This document shows positions 42,652 through 52,393 of a DNA stretch of 64,000 nt, in pieces. The stretch comes from Paenibacillus ginsengarvi. GTDB taxonomy: Bacteria > Bacillota > Bacilli > Paenibacillales > NBRC-103111. The stretch's first letter is position 1. Every line of letters begins with the position of its first letter. The position numbers were made by a program, and so were the translations under genes. The DNA lies in assembly GCF_003626695.1 (NCBI RefSeq), contig NZ_RBAH01000003.1:249641-313640 (forward strand), given 5' to 3'. The notes beneath the pieces were generated by a model, which saw nothing but the letters and a program-made list of their open reading frames with translations, did not search any database and was not told the origin of the DNA.

Positions 42652-44373
42652 CTACATCTTGAACGCTCCGATCAGCTTTCGCAATTGACCGGCCATCTCG
42701 CCGAGACTGGCGGCGGAAGCCGATATTTCCTCGCTCGACGCATACTGCTCTTCCGCCGAGGCGGCGACATTTTGCGTATTCGCGGCCGATTGCTTCAGCA
42801 GCTCGGCGATATGCTCCATCATCGCCTTCGTTTCATGGGAGCTCGCGTGAACCTGCTCGACGATAGCCGACACCTCTTGGGACTGCGCTGTAATTTCGTC
42901 GACAGCGCCAGCGATATCCTCGAACGCCTTCCCGGTTTGCCGCGCCTGCTCCAGTCCTTCCCGCACGACCGCGGTCCCCTTCCCCATAGCAGCCGCCGCT
43001 TGCCGCAAATCGGCTTGAACTTGTCCGATCAGTTCGCCGACCTTTTCCGCCGATTGTCCGGATTGGACGGCCAGCTTCTTCACTTCCCCGGCTACGACGG
43101 CAAACCCTTGCCCGTGCTCGCCGGCTCTTGCAGCTTCGATCGCGGCATTCAGCGCGAGCAAATTCGTCTGATTGGCGATTTGGGTAATGGCCTCTACAAT
43201 TTGATCGATCTCCTGCGACTTTTCCTCCAGCAATTGCAAAGCTCGCGCCGCATCCTCGACCGTCCGCTGAACGAGCTGCATCTGCCCGATGTTCTGCGAT
43301 ACGACCCCGGTGCCGAACTTTGCGGTTTCGCTCGCTTGCGCCGAACCTTCGGCCATATTCCGAATCGCCTCGGTCGCCTGATCCATTCCTCGGGTCACGT
43401 CCGAAACGGCGGCGGCGGAATGGGTTATGCCCGTTAGCTGCTTTTCCGCCCCGGCTGCCACCTCCTGCATCGCTACGTTCATTTGCTCGGTCGCCGCATT
43501 CGTTTGCTCGATGCTGACCGATAGCTGCTGCGAGGACGATGCCACCAGCAGAGAGGCTTCATGGACTTGCGTAAGCACGGACCGCAGGCTGCCCGTCATC
43601 CGATTGACGGACTGCACCAACCGCCCCGTTTCATCCAAGCTGCTTACCCTCGCTTCCCCGGCGGTCAGGTCGCCGCCGGCAACGGTTTGGAGCAAGCGGG
43701 CCGACGCTTGCAGCCGGCCGAGCATCGGACGGGTCAGCAAATAATACAGCGCCAGAGCGACAACAATCAGGATCGCTCCGCCGGTCGCGAGCTTCATGAT
43801 TATGTCCCTCTCGATTTGCCGGATGCGTTCGTCCGCATCGGGGGCCCCGACATACCACATGCCGATAATGGCGCCGCCAGGGTCTTTGATCGGCATGTAG
43901 GCAGCCTGATACGAATGGCCGACGACATTGGCCCGGCCCAAATAAATCTCGCCCTGCTTCAGCACCTTCTCGGCCACTGCCTCGGACACCTTCGTGCCGA
44001 CCGCGCGCTTGCCGTCCGCGATAACGTTCGTCGCAACCCGTGTATCGCCCAGAAAGAGAGTGGCCGTATCCCCGTTCGTAAGCCTCCCGATCGTATCGAC
44101 GATCTCTTCGTTTCCGTCCATCAGCGTTTCGCCCTTGTACAGTTTGCCCGCCTTCACTTGCCACGGCCCCGGATACTTCGTCTCGATAATAAACATGCCG
44201 GTTTGCAGATCGGTACGGGCTTTCTCCAGCGCTTCCCCTTGTATAAGCCTAGTCACATTTTGCGCTTGCTGGTAGCCCATAATGGTGAAGGAACCGATCA
44301 ATATCAATACCGACAGCATAAAAAACTTCACGCGTATCGATACCGCCGAAAGCCGCTTTATTACCCTTCTCAT
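42652..44373 (-). CDS. Methyl-accepting chemotaxis protein with Cache-type sensor
   Basis: A 573-aa chemoreceptor. The start [18 protein letters not shown] follows GGGGAGAA. The first helix ([18 protein letters not shown]) and the second near residue 200 ([19 protein letters not shown]) flank a single-Cache-like domain ([39 protein letters not shown]). Such domains bind small organic acids or amines directly. HAMP and the signalling hairpin with [21 protein letters not shown] follow. It has its own sigma-A promoter. It lies next to the PAS kinase with the sigma-D-like promoter, giving a small motility-linked group. Confidence 0.9.
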   Translation of the reverse strand: MRRVIKRLSAVSIRVKFFMLSVLILIGSFTIMGYQQAQNVTRLIQGEALEKARTDLQTGMFIIETKYPGPWQVKAGKLYKGETLMDGNEEIVDTIGRLTNGDTATLFLGDTRVATNVIADGKRAVGTKVSEAVAEKVLKQGEIYLGRANVVGHSYQAAYMPIKDPGGAIIGMWYVGAPDADERIRQIERDIIMKLATGGAILIVVALALYYLLTRPMLGRLQASARLLQTVAGGDLTAGEARVSSLDETGRLVQSVNRMTGSLRSVLTQVHEASLLVASSSQQLSVSIEQTNAATEQMNVAMQEVAAGAEKQLTGITHSAAAVSDVTRGMDQATEAIRNMAEGSAQASETAKFGTGVVSQNIGQMQLVQRTVEDAARALQLLEEKSQEIDQIVEAITQIANQTNLLALNAAIEAARAGEHGQGFAVVAGEVKKLAVQSGQSAEKVGELIGQVQADLRQAAAAMGKGTAVVREGLEQARQTGKAFEDIAGAVDEITAQSQEVSAIVEQVHASSHETKAMMEHIAELLKQSAANTQNVAASAEEQYASSEEISASAASLGEMAGQLRKLIGAFKM

Positions 44374-44425
44374 GCCCGTTCTCCCCTTGTAGATGGATGT
44401 CGCATCAGGTCGAATCACTCGGTCC

Positions 44426-44455
44426 ATTTTACCACAATTATCCTAACCGTTGTAA
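44426..44455 (-). promoter_or_regulatory. Promoter of the Cache chemoreceptor gene
   Basis: Minus strand TTACAA (44450-44455), an 18-bp spacer and TAAAAT (44426-44431), about 50 bp before the start. Confidence 0.5.
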
Positions 44456-44549
44456 CTGCTCGGCGCAGCATCCGGACTTATGCAGCCAGCGGAAACAAAA
44501 AAACAGGATGTGCCCCGGGCATCATCCTGATCTTGATATGGGACCTTCT

Positions 44550-44984
44550 TTATTCGGCGAGCAGCTCGCCCAGACGGTCGAGATTTTGCTCGTTGGCCTC
44601 CGCACAGATCGCCTTCATCTGCTCGAACTCCGCCGCGAGTTTGAACTGCTGGCGGAACGTGAGTCTGGTACGCCCGCCCAAATCCTCGAAAGTGGCCGTT
44701 ACGCGAAACTCGTGGGGAGGCAGATGATCGAGCGCGATCCGCTCGTCCGGCACAATTTCAACAAAAGCGACGCGATTCGGATAGTCAGTCCCGTCCGGAC
44801 CGTGCATCGTGAACGTCCACAAACCTCCCGGACGGACGTCGCATTCGTGAATCGTATTCGTAAACCCATTCGGCCCCCACCAGCGAGCCAGTAGTTCGGG
44901 GGTTGTCCAAGCCCGAAACATGGACTCCCGCGGAAAGTCGAACTCGCGCGAAGAGATGATTTCATTGTCGCCCAAAATAGCCAT
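44550..44984 (-). CDS. SRPBCC (AHSA1-like) protein
   Basis: A 144-aa START/Bet v1-fold protein of the AHSA1 subgroup. Typical features are the N-terminal SREFDFPRESMFRAWTTPELLARWWGP, the sheet segment GGLWTFTMHGPDG, and the C-terminal helix starting FEQMKAICAE. These proteins form a hydrophobic pocket and are usually of unknown ligand. It starts 2 bp after the preceding SRPBCC gene and is the last gene of a MerR-SRPBCC-SRPBCC operon. The start follows GGGGAGGCG. Confidence 0.85.
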   Translation of the reverse strand: MAILGDNEIISSREFDFPRESMFRAWTTPELLARWWGPNGFTNTIHECDVRPGGLWTFTMHGPDGTDYPNRVAFVEIVPDERIALDHLPPHEFRVTATFEDLGGRTRLTFRQQFKLAAEFEQMKAICAEANEQNLDRLGELLAE

Positions 44985-44986
44985 CC

Positions 44987-45430
44987 TTACGCCTCCCCTT
45001 CGAATAGTTTGCCCAGCCCATCCAGCATGAGAGCCGTCCCGTGCTCTCGTATCTCCGGCGTGTCGTGACCGTCGAAATAGGCTCCCTGCTCGGTATAGAT
45101 CAGCCTCGTGCCGCCTTCTACAGCAATCAGCTCGACGGTAGTGTTAGAGACGGAAATTCGCGTGTCGTTCGAGTCAAGCGTATACGTGTACACGATCCGC
45201 TCTCCGGGAACGAGCTCCTGGTAGACGGCGTCGAACGTAAAGACCGGCCCTTCGGGCGGTCCGCCCTTGCTGTATTCCCGACCGCCGATCCGAAATTCGA
45301 ACGAATCCGGCTTCGAAAACCATTTCGCCTTAAAAGCCGGGTCGGCCCAGGCGCGGTAAACTTGCTCCTGCGAGGCCGCATAGGTGCGTTCGATGACAAA
45401 AGTCGCATGTTTGACGAAATGTTCGTTCAT
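44987..45430 (-). CDS. SRPBCC (AHSA1-like) protein
   Basis: A 147-aa AHSA1-type protein (FVIERTYAASQEQVYRAWADPAFKAKWF; the central GGREYSKGGPPEG; the closing helix around MLDGLGKLFEG). It is related to, but clearly distinct from, the next gene. Its ATG overlaps the stop of the upstream MerR gene by 4 bp and follows TAGGAGGAACAATC. MerR or ArsR regulators joined to AHSA1 proteins are a recurrent layout in which the SRPBCC partner is thought to bind a hydrophobic compound. Ligand not known. Confidence 0.85.
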   Translation of the reverse strand: MNEHFVKHATFVIERTYAASQEQVYRAWADPAFKAKWFSKPDSFEFRIGGREYSKGGPPEGPVFTFDAVYQELVPGERIVYTYTLDSNDTRISVSNTTVELIAVEGGTRLIYTEQGAYFDGHDTPEIREHGTALMLDGLGKLFEGEA

Positions 45431-45933
45431 GATTGTTCCTCCTTAGGTTTCGGTTGTTCATATTCCCGGGCTATAAACTCCCCGAGCAGGTCCAGATGAC
45501 GCTCCCAGCTCGCGCGCCGCTCCAGAACGGGCTTATCCAGCTCGGCCTTCATCGTTTGCAGGAGGCTTATAAAATGATCGGCCGTCACTTCCGCCTTCCC
45601 CTGCATCAGCTTTGATACGTGCCGGAGCTGCTCCAGCCGCTTCTGCTCCAGCTTGATCTGCTCTTGAATTCGCTCGATCTGCAAGTTCACGATTTCAAGC
45701 GGACCGATATGCCCTCCATCCATCACCGACTTGATCTCTTCGAGAGATAAGCCCAGCTCCTTCAGCGACAAAATGTGATGGAGGCGCGACAGATCGGCTT
45801 CGCTGTACAGCCTGTGCCCCGATTCCGTCTGGCCGGACGGAGAGAACAAACCGATCTGATCGTAATAATGCAAAGTTCGCACCGTGAGCCTCGTCAGCTT
45901 GGCGAGCTCCCCGACCTTCCAAAATGGCTGCAT
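45427..45933 (-). CDS. MerR-family transcriptional regulator
   Basis: A 168-aa MerR regulator starting MQPFWKVGELAKLTRLTVRTLHYYDQIGLFSP. The DNA-binding winged helix is followed by a long coiled coil (LQIERIQEQIKLEQKRLEQLRHVS) and a helical C-terminal part of the TipA-like/YcgE type, without metal-binding cysteines. The ATG at 45933 fits the GAGGGGAG site better than the ATG six bases upstream. It heads an operon with two SRPBCC genes. Its own promoter has a 19-bp spacer holding a perfect palindrome, so autoregulation is expected. Confidence 0.9.
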   Translation of the reverse strand: MQPFWKVGELAKLTRLTVRTLHYYDQIGLFSPSGQTESGHRLYSEADLSRLHHILSLKELGLSLEEIKSVMDGGHIGPLEIVNLQIERIQEQIKLEQKRLEQLRHVSKLMQGKAEVTADHFISLLQTMKAELDKPVLERRASWERHLDLLGEFIAREYEQPKPKEEQS

Positions 45934-45982
45934 CACCATCTCCCCTCATCTATGTCAGCTTGTTGTAGTACCGGTAACTTGA

Positions 45983-46013
45983 TTATAAAACCTGACGTTA
46001 CGTCAGGTGCAAG
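45983..46013 (-). promoter_or_regulatory. MerR-type 19-bp-spacer promoter of the MerR-SRPBCC operon
   Basis: Minus strand TTGCAC (46008-46013), exactly 19 bp, then TATAAT (45983-45988). The spacer contains the perfect palindrome ACCTGACGT-A-ACGTCAGGT (45991-46009). Confidence 0.75.
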
Positions 46014-46091
46014 CGTTATTTCAATTTTTTTTAAACCCGACTTCGATACGACTTCGAATCGGTCTGGAGAATGAGGAGGAATAACTGAGTA

Positions 46092-46117
46092 TATAATATA
46101 CTGTTTATGAAATAAAC
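46092..46117 (+). promoter_or_regulatory. -10 element and inverted repeat upstream of the DrrAB-type exporter
   Basis: TATAAT (46092-46097) has no clear -35. Five bases on, GTTTAT-GAA-ATAAAC (46103-46117) forms a perfect dyad over the likely transcription start, a plausible site for the TetR regulator encoded at the end of this cluster. Confidence 0.45.
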
Positions 46118-46135
46118 AATTACTCGAACGGGGTG

Positions 46136-47028
<893 letters not shown>

Positions 47029-47032
<4 letters not shown>

Positions 47033-47817
47033 ACGACGTTCACCCGCTCGACAAAACCGCTTCATTCGGTGCGACCAGCGCCGTCTTTATTGGCCGCAGC
47101 ATCCGCCACAGCCTGCGCAACGTCGAATCGCTGCTTATGGCCATCATGCTGCCCATTATGCTAATGCTGCTGTTCACCTACGTCTTCGGAGGCGCGATTG
47201 ATCCAGGCGGCGATTACGTCAACTATGTCGTGCCGGGTATCATTCTATTATGTGCCGGGTTCGGTTCATCCAGTACTGCCGTTGATGTCGCAACCGATAT
47301 GACCAACGGCATTATAGACCGCTTCCGGACGATGCCGATCCGCAGCATGAGCGTCGTAACCGGCCATGTCGCCGCGAGCCTGCTCCGCAATCTGCTCGCT
47401 ACCTGCATCGTCTTCGGAGTCGCCCTGCTGGTTGGCTTCCGCCCGGCAGCTACGGCCACCGAGTGGCTGGGGGCGTTTGCCGTCATCGTGCTGTTCATCC
47501 TGACGTTCACATGGCTGTTCGCCGCGATCGGCCTTGTTACGGGGAGCCCTTCCGCGGCCAGCGGCTACGGCTTTATCCTGCTCTTCGTCCCCTACTTGTC
47601 GAGCGCCTTCGTACCGACGAGCACGATGCCCCACTGGCTGCAAGGGTTCGCCAATCATCAGCCGATCACGCCCGTCATCGAAACGATTCGCGGCCTGTTG
47701 ACCGGTGCGCCGGCAGCGGATTACGTCTGGTGGGCGATCGGATGGTGCGCCGCGATCTTGGCGATTGCTCTCCTATGGTGCAATCTCGCTTTCCGCCGCA
47801 AAGGCGGGCGGCGGTAA
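47029..47817 (+). CDS. ABC-2 type exporter permease (DrrB type)
   Basis: A 262-aa membrane subunit with six predicted helices and the ABC-2 signature region around SGYGFILLFVPYLSSAFVPTSTMPHWLQGFANHQPITPVIETIRGLL, abbreviated here to its key residues PYLSSAFVPTSTMP and NHQPITPVIE. It pairs with the preceding ATPase (4-bp overlap) to form a heterotetrameric exporter of hydrophobic drugs or antibiotics. The charged C-terminal tail is very short (NLAFRRKGGRR). Its stop is followed by a terminator shared with tetR. Confidence 0.9.
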
Positions 47818-47833
47818 GTCGCAAATCGACATA

Positions 47834-47869
47834 AAAACAGCGTCCCGGCCATCGCCGAAACGCTGTTTT
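47834..47869. terminator. Bidirectional terminator between exporter and TetR genes
   Basis: AAAACAGCGT and ACGCTGTTTT arms, U-tracts on both strands. It overlaps the stop codon of the tetR-family gene. Confidence 0.85.
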
Positions 47870-48677
47870 ACTTGTCTGCCGTTTTTTGCCGCATATAATG
47901 CTCGATGCCGTCGAGTATCCGCTCGAGCCCGAAATCGAGATCGTCGCCGATCGGATTTTCCGCCTCGTCGGTATACGCGCCTGACATAAGGACCGGATGC
48001 AAATGCGGAAATCGGTCGGGCTTGACCAGTTGCCTGAGCGCCTCGCCATAGCCGGCTCCGGTGAATGCCTCCCGGCTCCCTCCTTCGCGAATGACGCGCT
48101 CCATATCCCTCGCGATCAGCCCGCAAGCTCTCGCGTAGCTGCTGATCAGCAGCAGAAACGACATTTTCTCGAAGTCGGTAAGCGGGAAAGGCTTCATAAT
48201 ACGCAGCATCCAATCGATCACCTGAAGATTGCCCGGCGTGAGCGGAACGCTGGTAATCGGCATATCGCCATACCACGGATGCTTCCGAAACACGTCGATG
48301 CAGGCCCACGCATACTCCGCCATTTCTTGCCGCCACGGCTTATCCGCTTCCTCCGGCGGAATCGGGATGTTACTTACCGCATCCTGCATGAGCACGAGCA
48401 GGTCGTCCTTGCCCGTAATGTACCGGTATAGCGACATCGTCGTAAAACCGAGCGACTGGGCGACCCTGCTCATGGAAACAGCCGCAAGGCCATCGCGGTC
48501 CGCAATTTCGATCGCCGCATCGACGATCTTCTTCACGCTTAACTCGCCCTTCGGCCCCCGGCGCTGCTGCCTGACGATTCCCCAGCTTAGCGCCACCCCG
48601 GGCGGCAGCTTATGGATCGCTTCTGCATCGGTAAAATCGCCGCTATCCATCCGTCTGACCCTCCATTTGCGTTCCAT
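47868..48677 (-). CDS. TetR/AcrR-family transcriptional regulator
   Basis: A 269-aa repressor of the TetR family. The helix-turn-helix lies unusually far in, residues about 47-92 (KKIVDAAIEIADRDGLAAVSMSRVAQSLG, SLYRYITGKDDL). It is preceded by a 45-residue basic N-terminal extension (GIVRQQRRGPKGELS), a layout typical of TetR_C_1 proteins related to the tetracycline repressor class. The C-terminal ligand domain is complete. Convergent with the DrrAB-type exporter, it is the likely repressor of that operon. Codons 1-25 could be an over-extension, but a start further in lacks a better ribosome site. Confidence 0.88.
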   Translation of the reverse strand: MERKWRVRRMDSGDFTDAEAIHKLPPGVALSWGIVRQQRRGPKGELSVKKIVDAAIEIADRDGLAAVSMSRVAQSLGFTTMSLYRYITGKDDLLVLMQDAVSNIPIPPEEADKPWRQEMAEYAWACIDVFRKHPWYGDMPITSVPLTPGNLQVIDWMLRIMKPFPLTDFEKMSFLLLISSYARACGLIARDMERVIREGGSREAFTGAGYGEALRQLVKPDRFPHLHPVLMSGAYTDEAENPIGDDLDFGLERILDGIEHYMRQKTADK

Positions 48678-48842
48678 GTCGCTTCAGAAACTGTGTATCC
48701 CGTATTCAGTATAGCACATAGGGAGCCCGCTCTCTAAGGACGCTCCGGTTTTTCCGGACCTGGCGGGTAAACGCCCGGCCCTTTCGTCCGGATTTGCATA
48801 CAAATACCGATATACACATATCCCGATAGGCGGTGGACTCGT

Positions 48843-49553
48843 TTGACACGAACCAATAAGAAAGCTGCCCCATGCAAGCCGGCCTCTTCCTCTGTACAAA
48901 CCAAGCTCCAAGTAAGACCAGGCTGGACATCGACGAACTGGTCGGGCTATGCGATCAGGAAGACGCGGCGAAATGCGTATCGCTCGATATCGGCCTCTTG
49001 GACGGTACCGCGGGTGCGGCTCAGCCCGACAAACCGCTTCTCGTCCGTATGGCTCGGCATCGACGGCTTCCGCAATACGTCCTTGATTCAGACCGGAACG
49101 GAGCAGGATGTCATTAACGGCAAAGCCGTCTATTACGCCTGGTGGGAAATACTGCCCAAAGCCGAAACGAAGATCCGCCTTCCCGTTTCCGCGAACGACC
49201 GGATGTATGCCCGCATAGCGAAAATAAGCGGCAACCGGTGGCTCATTGTGCTTACCAATCGAACGAAAGGCTGGACGTTCCGCAAAGTCGCCACCTACAA
49301 GGGGCCGGCCTCGACGGTCGAGTGGATTATGGAGGCCCCTTCCGTAAACGGACTAATTACGCCCCTTGCCCGCTATACGACGTTTGCTTTCACCAGGTGC
49401 CGCGCGAACGGCATAAGACCGTTGCTGAAACGGGCAAATCGGGGAACGATGGTGCAAGAAGGCCGCACCGTTTCAACTCCTTCCCTTCCGAACCGGAACA
49501 GGGACGGTTTCTCCGTCGCTTACGGAGCTTCTAGGCCGCTATCGTCCAAATAA
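48843..49553 (+). CDS. G1-family (eqolisin) glutamic endopeptidase-like protein
   Basis: A 236-aa protein starting at TTG 48843 after GGCGGTGG. The core matches peptidase family G1, beta-sandwich enzymes active at acid pH, first known in fungi. Motifs are NWSGYA (33-38), SASWTVP (50-56), WLGIDG (70-75), LIQTGTEQ (81-88) and STVEWIMEAP (157-166). The catalytic pair corresponds to Gln83 and Glu160 (fungal Gln53/Glu136). There is no signal peptide or long propeptide, and the protein is strongly basic, both unusual for a secreted acid protease. Its last 34 bp overlap the convergent hydrolase gene. Confidence 0.82.
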   Translation: MTRTNKKAAPCKPASSSVQTKLQVRPGWTSTNWSGYAIRKTRRNAYRSISASWTVPRVRLSPTNRFSSVWLGIDGFRNTSLIQTGTEQDVINGKAVYYAWWEILPKAETKIRLPVSANDRMYARIAKISGNRWLIVLTNRTKGWTFRKVATYKGPASTVEWIMEAPSVNGLITPLARYTTFAFTRCRANGIRPLLKRANRGTMVQEGRTVSTPSLPNRNRDGFSVAYGASRPLSSK

Positions 49554-50545
49554 TTGGCGAACGATTCCGGTTCCGGTTTTGGTTCCGTGTCCGCTGTCTC
49601 GAGTATTTCTCTGATTTGGGCCACGACGGCTTCCCGGTTAGACCAGTGAATATAATGATCCGAATGCGGCAGCGTCACTTGCTGGCTCCGATCGGACCAT
49701 AACAGCAGCTGTTTCTGCACCTGCTCCCACTGACCCCCGCTATCCGAAGAAACGATCCGGAGCGGAATATCGCGCAAAGGGCCCCCCTCGATGACGCTCC
49801 GGGCATTTTCGTTGATATGCTTGATCACATCCAGGTTCGCGGAATCTCCGATATGGTTGTAGTACATGGCGGCATCCAGCTTCCTCAGCTCCGGCGGAAG
49901 CGACTTGTTGCGAATAGACTCGCCCGTAATAGGCAGCTTCACGCCGACGGCGCCCAGCGCCCTGACGATACCGGTCGTCCGCAGCGCGGCAAACGCCCGA
50001 TTGATCGCATACGACTTCAGCTCCGAATCTTCGGCGTAATATTCGGGACTGCCGCCGTCCAGCAGCACCAAGCCTTTGACTTCGTCCGGATAAAGCTGGG
50101 CATACCGAATCGCTTCGAGCGAAGCGAGAGAATGGCCTACCAACGTATAGGGCGGCTGTTCGTCCGCAAGCCGCAGCAGCTCACGCAGCTCCTCCGCGAC
50201 CGTATCAATCGTTCTTGGAGCATCCGTACGTTTACTCCAGCCAAATCCGGGGCGGTCGTAGCTAATCGTTCTGAAATACGGCTTCAACTCGTTCTGCAAG
50301 TAATAAAAATCCGTATAGGCACTCGGCGTGCCCGCCCCCGCAAGGAACACGACGGTAGACGGGCCCGCGCCCGCGCCGTACATATGGGTGTCATGACCAC
50401 CCACCGTATACGTCCGCCCTATCGGCACATATTCGCGAGTTTCGATTCCTCTCATCGCGCTTTGCCAGATGCTGCCGATCAGGAGCAGCTGGAGTACGAC
50501 GAACAGAGGCTTATATCCGATTCGCGCGCGTCTTTTTTTCTTCAT
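49520..50545 (-). CDS. Alpha/beta hydrolase, membrane-anchored or exported
   Basis: A 341-aa alpha/beta-fold hydrolase. A basic N-terminus and one hydrophobic helix (PLFVVLQLLLIGSIWQSAM) suggest an uncleaved membrane anchor facing outwards. The nucleophile elbow is GHSLAS; the oxyanion region VVFLAGAGTPSA and YDRPGFGWS precede it; the catalytic acid is likely in VSSDSGG or nearby and His in LPHSDHYIHW. It resembles esterases or proline-iminopeptidase-like hydrolases without defined substrate. The 3' end overlaps the G1 peptidase gene by 34 bp in convergent orientation. Confidence 0.87.
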   Translation of the reverse strand: MKKKRRARIGYKPLFVVLQLLLIGSIWQSAMRGIETREYVPIGRTYTVGGHDTHMYGAGAGPSTVVFLAGAGTPSAYTDFYYLQNELKPYFRTISYDRPGFGWSKRTDAPRTIDTVAEELRELLRLADEQPPYTLVGHSLASLEAIRYAQLYPDEVKGLVLLDGGSPEYYAEDSELKSYAINRAFAALRTTGIVRALGAVGVKLPITGESIRNKSLPPELRKLDAAMYYNHIGDSANLDVIKHINENARSVIEGGPLRDIPLRIVSSDSGGQWEQVQKQLLLWSDRSQQVTLPHSDHYIHWSNREAVVAQIREILETADTEPKPEPESFANYLDDSGLEAP

Positions 50546-50641
50546 TCGTCTCCGGTCCCATTCTCTGTTGTTCTACTTGCACATTAACTCGCGGCGAATC
50601 ACCCAATCTATTATACATCATAATCCTTCCGAACCTATGTT

Positions 50642-51349
50642 CTAAAATTTACGGTTCTCTCGAAGTCGTTCGAGGTTTTGCTTGTGAAAACCTTTCGTTA
50701 TTAGCCAAACGGCCAAACTCATCTCATACACACCTACCGGCAAAGCCAAAACACCTTTAGTAGCAGAGAGAGGTTCTACAATTCCAAACATCTCTAGCAT
50801 ACCGGCAAGGAACACAAGCCCGGCTGTAATTATCCCAAACTGCGCCAACAATCTAGGGACCAAGCCCGATCGATAAAACAAATAGCTGTACAAGGCCGTG
50901 TTCAAACCCAACATCAGATTGGGACCCAGCATCGAGGTCCAACGGTGGAACGCCTGCAGCGTGTAGCCGATCTCGCGGAGATTGTCTTGATTTGCTAAGC
51001 CGCCCGCAGCATAATGAATACTAAGCTGCAATAAACCCAATATACTCACTACACCGATTGCAATTAGAACAGCTTCCATAAATCGAAAACATAAATATCC
51101 TAATGCTATTTGTTCATTCCAACGCCGAAGATACGGGAACAACATAACCGCCGTACCTACCGCCGTCACAATAAGCATCAGATCATTGCTGACTCCCAGC
51201 AAAACCTTATGTTTAAATCCATGCACTACGGACATATACCACTCCTCCGACAAAACTGGCCCATAAGAAATTACGGCAATGATGGAGGTAACTGCAGCCA
51301 CAATATAAAAGATTCCAATGATGATCGCATTCCTTCTGTCCTGCTTCAT
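50642..51349 (-). CDS. DUF4386 family integral membrane protein
   Basis: A 235-aa protein with six predicted helices, starting MKQDRRNAIIIGIFYIVAAVTS. The start is preceded by AAAGGGG nine bases up; the TTG three codons earlier is not. The pattern FYIVAAVTSIIAV near the start, with RFMEAVLIAIG and VYEMSLAVWLI later, matches the DUF4386 family. Function is unknown. It is separated by only 41 bp from the divergent AraC-type regulator, the usual arrangement for DUF4386 genes. This stretch is more AT-rich than its neighbours. Confidence 0.82.
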   Translation of the reverse strand: MKQDRRNAIIIGIFYIVAAVTSIIAVISYGPVLSEEWYMSVVHGFKHKVLLGVSNDLMLIVTAVGTAVMLFPYLRRWNEQIALGYLCFRFMEAVLIAIGVVSILGLLQLSIHYAAGGLANQDNLREIGYTLQAFHRWTSMLGPNLMLGLNTALYSYLFYRSGLVPRLLAQFGIITAGLVFLAGMLEMFGIVEPLSATKGVLALPVGVYEMSLAVWLITKGFHKQNLERLRENRKF

Positions 51350-51390
51350 AAGTTGCAACCCCTTTAAAAAAATATGGTATAGAGGTATAT

Positions 51391-52275
51391 ATGGACCATT
51401 ACGAGACTATCGAGAGCGCTTTGACCCATATCGAGGAAAACCTGGACCAGCCTTTATCACTGGAGGACGTGGCCCATACCTTTGCAATCTCGAAATATTA
51501 CTTTCATCGGCTTTTTTCCTCCATGATGGGGTGCTCCCTAAATCAATATATCCTGTCCAGAAGATTAAACGCCTCGATTTCACTGATACTAAACGAGAAC
51601 GTATCGCTAACAGATATAGCGTATCGGCTAAACTTCGGAACCCCCTCCTCCTTTACCCGCGCTTTCAAGCGTCAATACGGTATTGCCCCCAGCTCTCTTA
51701 AAGCCAACAAAGCAGATATCGTGCCAAGCCCAATACCCTCTGTTGTCAAAAGGCCGATTAAAAACATCAATGGCGATATTGTAGCGGATTTTACGCTGAC
51801 CGTGCTTGAGCCGATCCGCTTGAGCGGCGTAGCTTTCGAGGTTGATCTGGCAGCGGAAGATTACAAGGCGAAGATCCGATCCCGCTCAAACGAGCTGCTG
51901 CGTACGATCGATAAGACAGTAAAGGGCCCTTGTTATGTCGTTTATTCAAACTGCCAGCCCGATTCCACCTGCTTCAAGGTCCTGGTCGGTACCCCGCATA
52001 CGTTTCAGACCGAGAAGCCTTTTTATTTTACCGTCGATGTACCGCCGCTCTTCTGTGCCAAGTTCAAATATTTCGGCGACCTCCTTGATATAGGCGATGT
52101 GTTTATAACCGACTTTATACGATTCTTGAAAATTACCAGGCAGGAAGCAGACGATTCGCACATCGAGCTCGTCCAAGTATTCGATAACATTCACGATCTC
52201 GGCTCCGCCTACCACATCTATGCGCCTGTCAAAAGCCTCCCCATCGATGCGTTCGATGAACCTAAGATAACATAA
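51391..52275 (+). CDS. AraC-family regulator with GyrI-like effector domain
   Basis: A 294-aa regulator. The N-terminal 100 residues form the AraC double helix-turn-helix (LSLEDVAHTFAISKYYFHRLFSSMMG; VSLTDIAYRLNFGTPSSFTRAFKR). The C-terminal 170 residues are a GyrI/Rob-like ligand-binding domain, as in regulators that sense hydrophobic drugs. The ATG follows ATAGAGGTATAT. It is divergent from a DUF4386 membrane protein gene with only 41 bp between start codons, so the two promoters overlap and are probably controlled together. Confidence 0.88.
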   Translation: MDHYETIESALTHIEENLDQPLSLEDVAHTFAISKYYFHRLFSSMMGCSLNQYILSRRLNASISLILNENVSLTDIAYRLNFGTPSSFTRAFKRQYGIAPSSLKANKADIVPSPIPSVVKRPIKNINGDIVADFTLTVLEPIRLSGVAFEVDLAAEDYKAKIRSRSNELLRTIDKTVKGPCYVVYSNCQPDSTCFKVLVGTPHTFQTEKPFYFTVDVPPLFCAKFKYFGDLLDIGDVFITDFIRFLKITRQEADDSHIELVQVFDNIHDLGSAYHIYAPVKSLPIDAFDEPKIT

Positions 52276-52393
52276 TCGCTTGCAGATTCACTTTCCACAT
52301 CTTGCTGTATCCTTGCAGAAAGAAATATGCTTCGGCAAAACAATGGTATTATGGACTTATGGACCCTTTGGAAAAAATGGAGGTGTTTATGGA

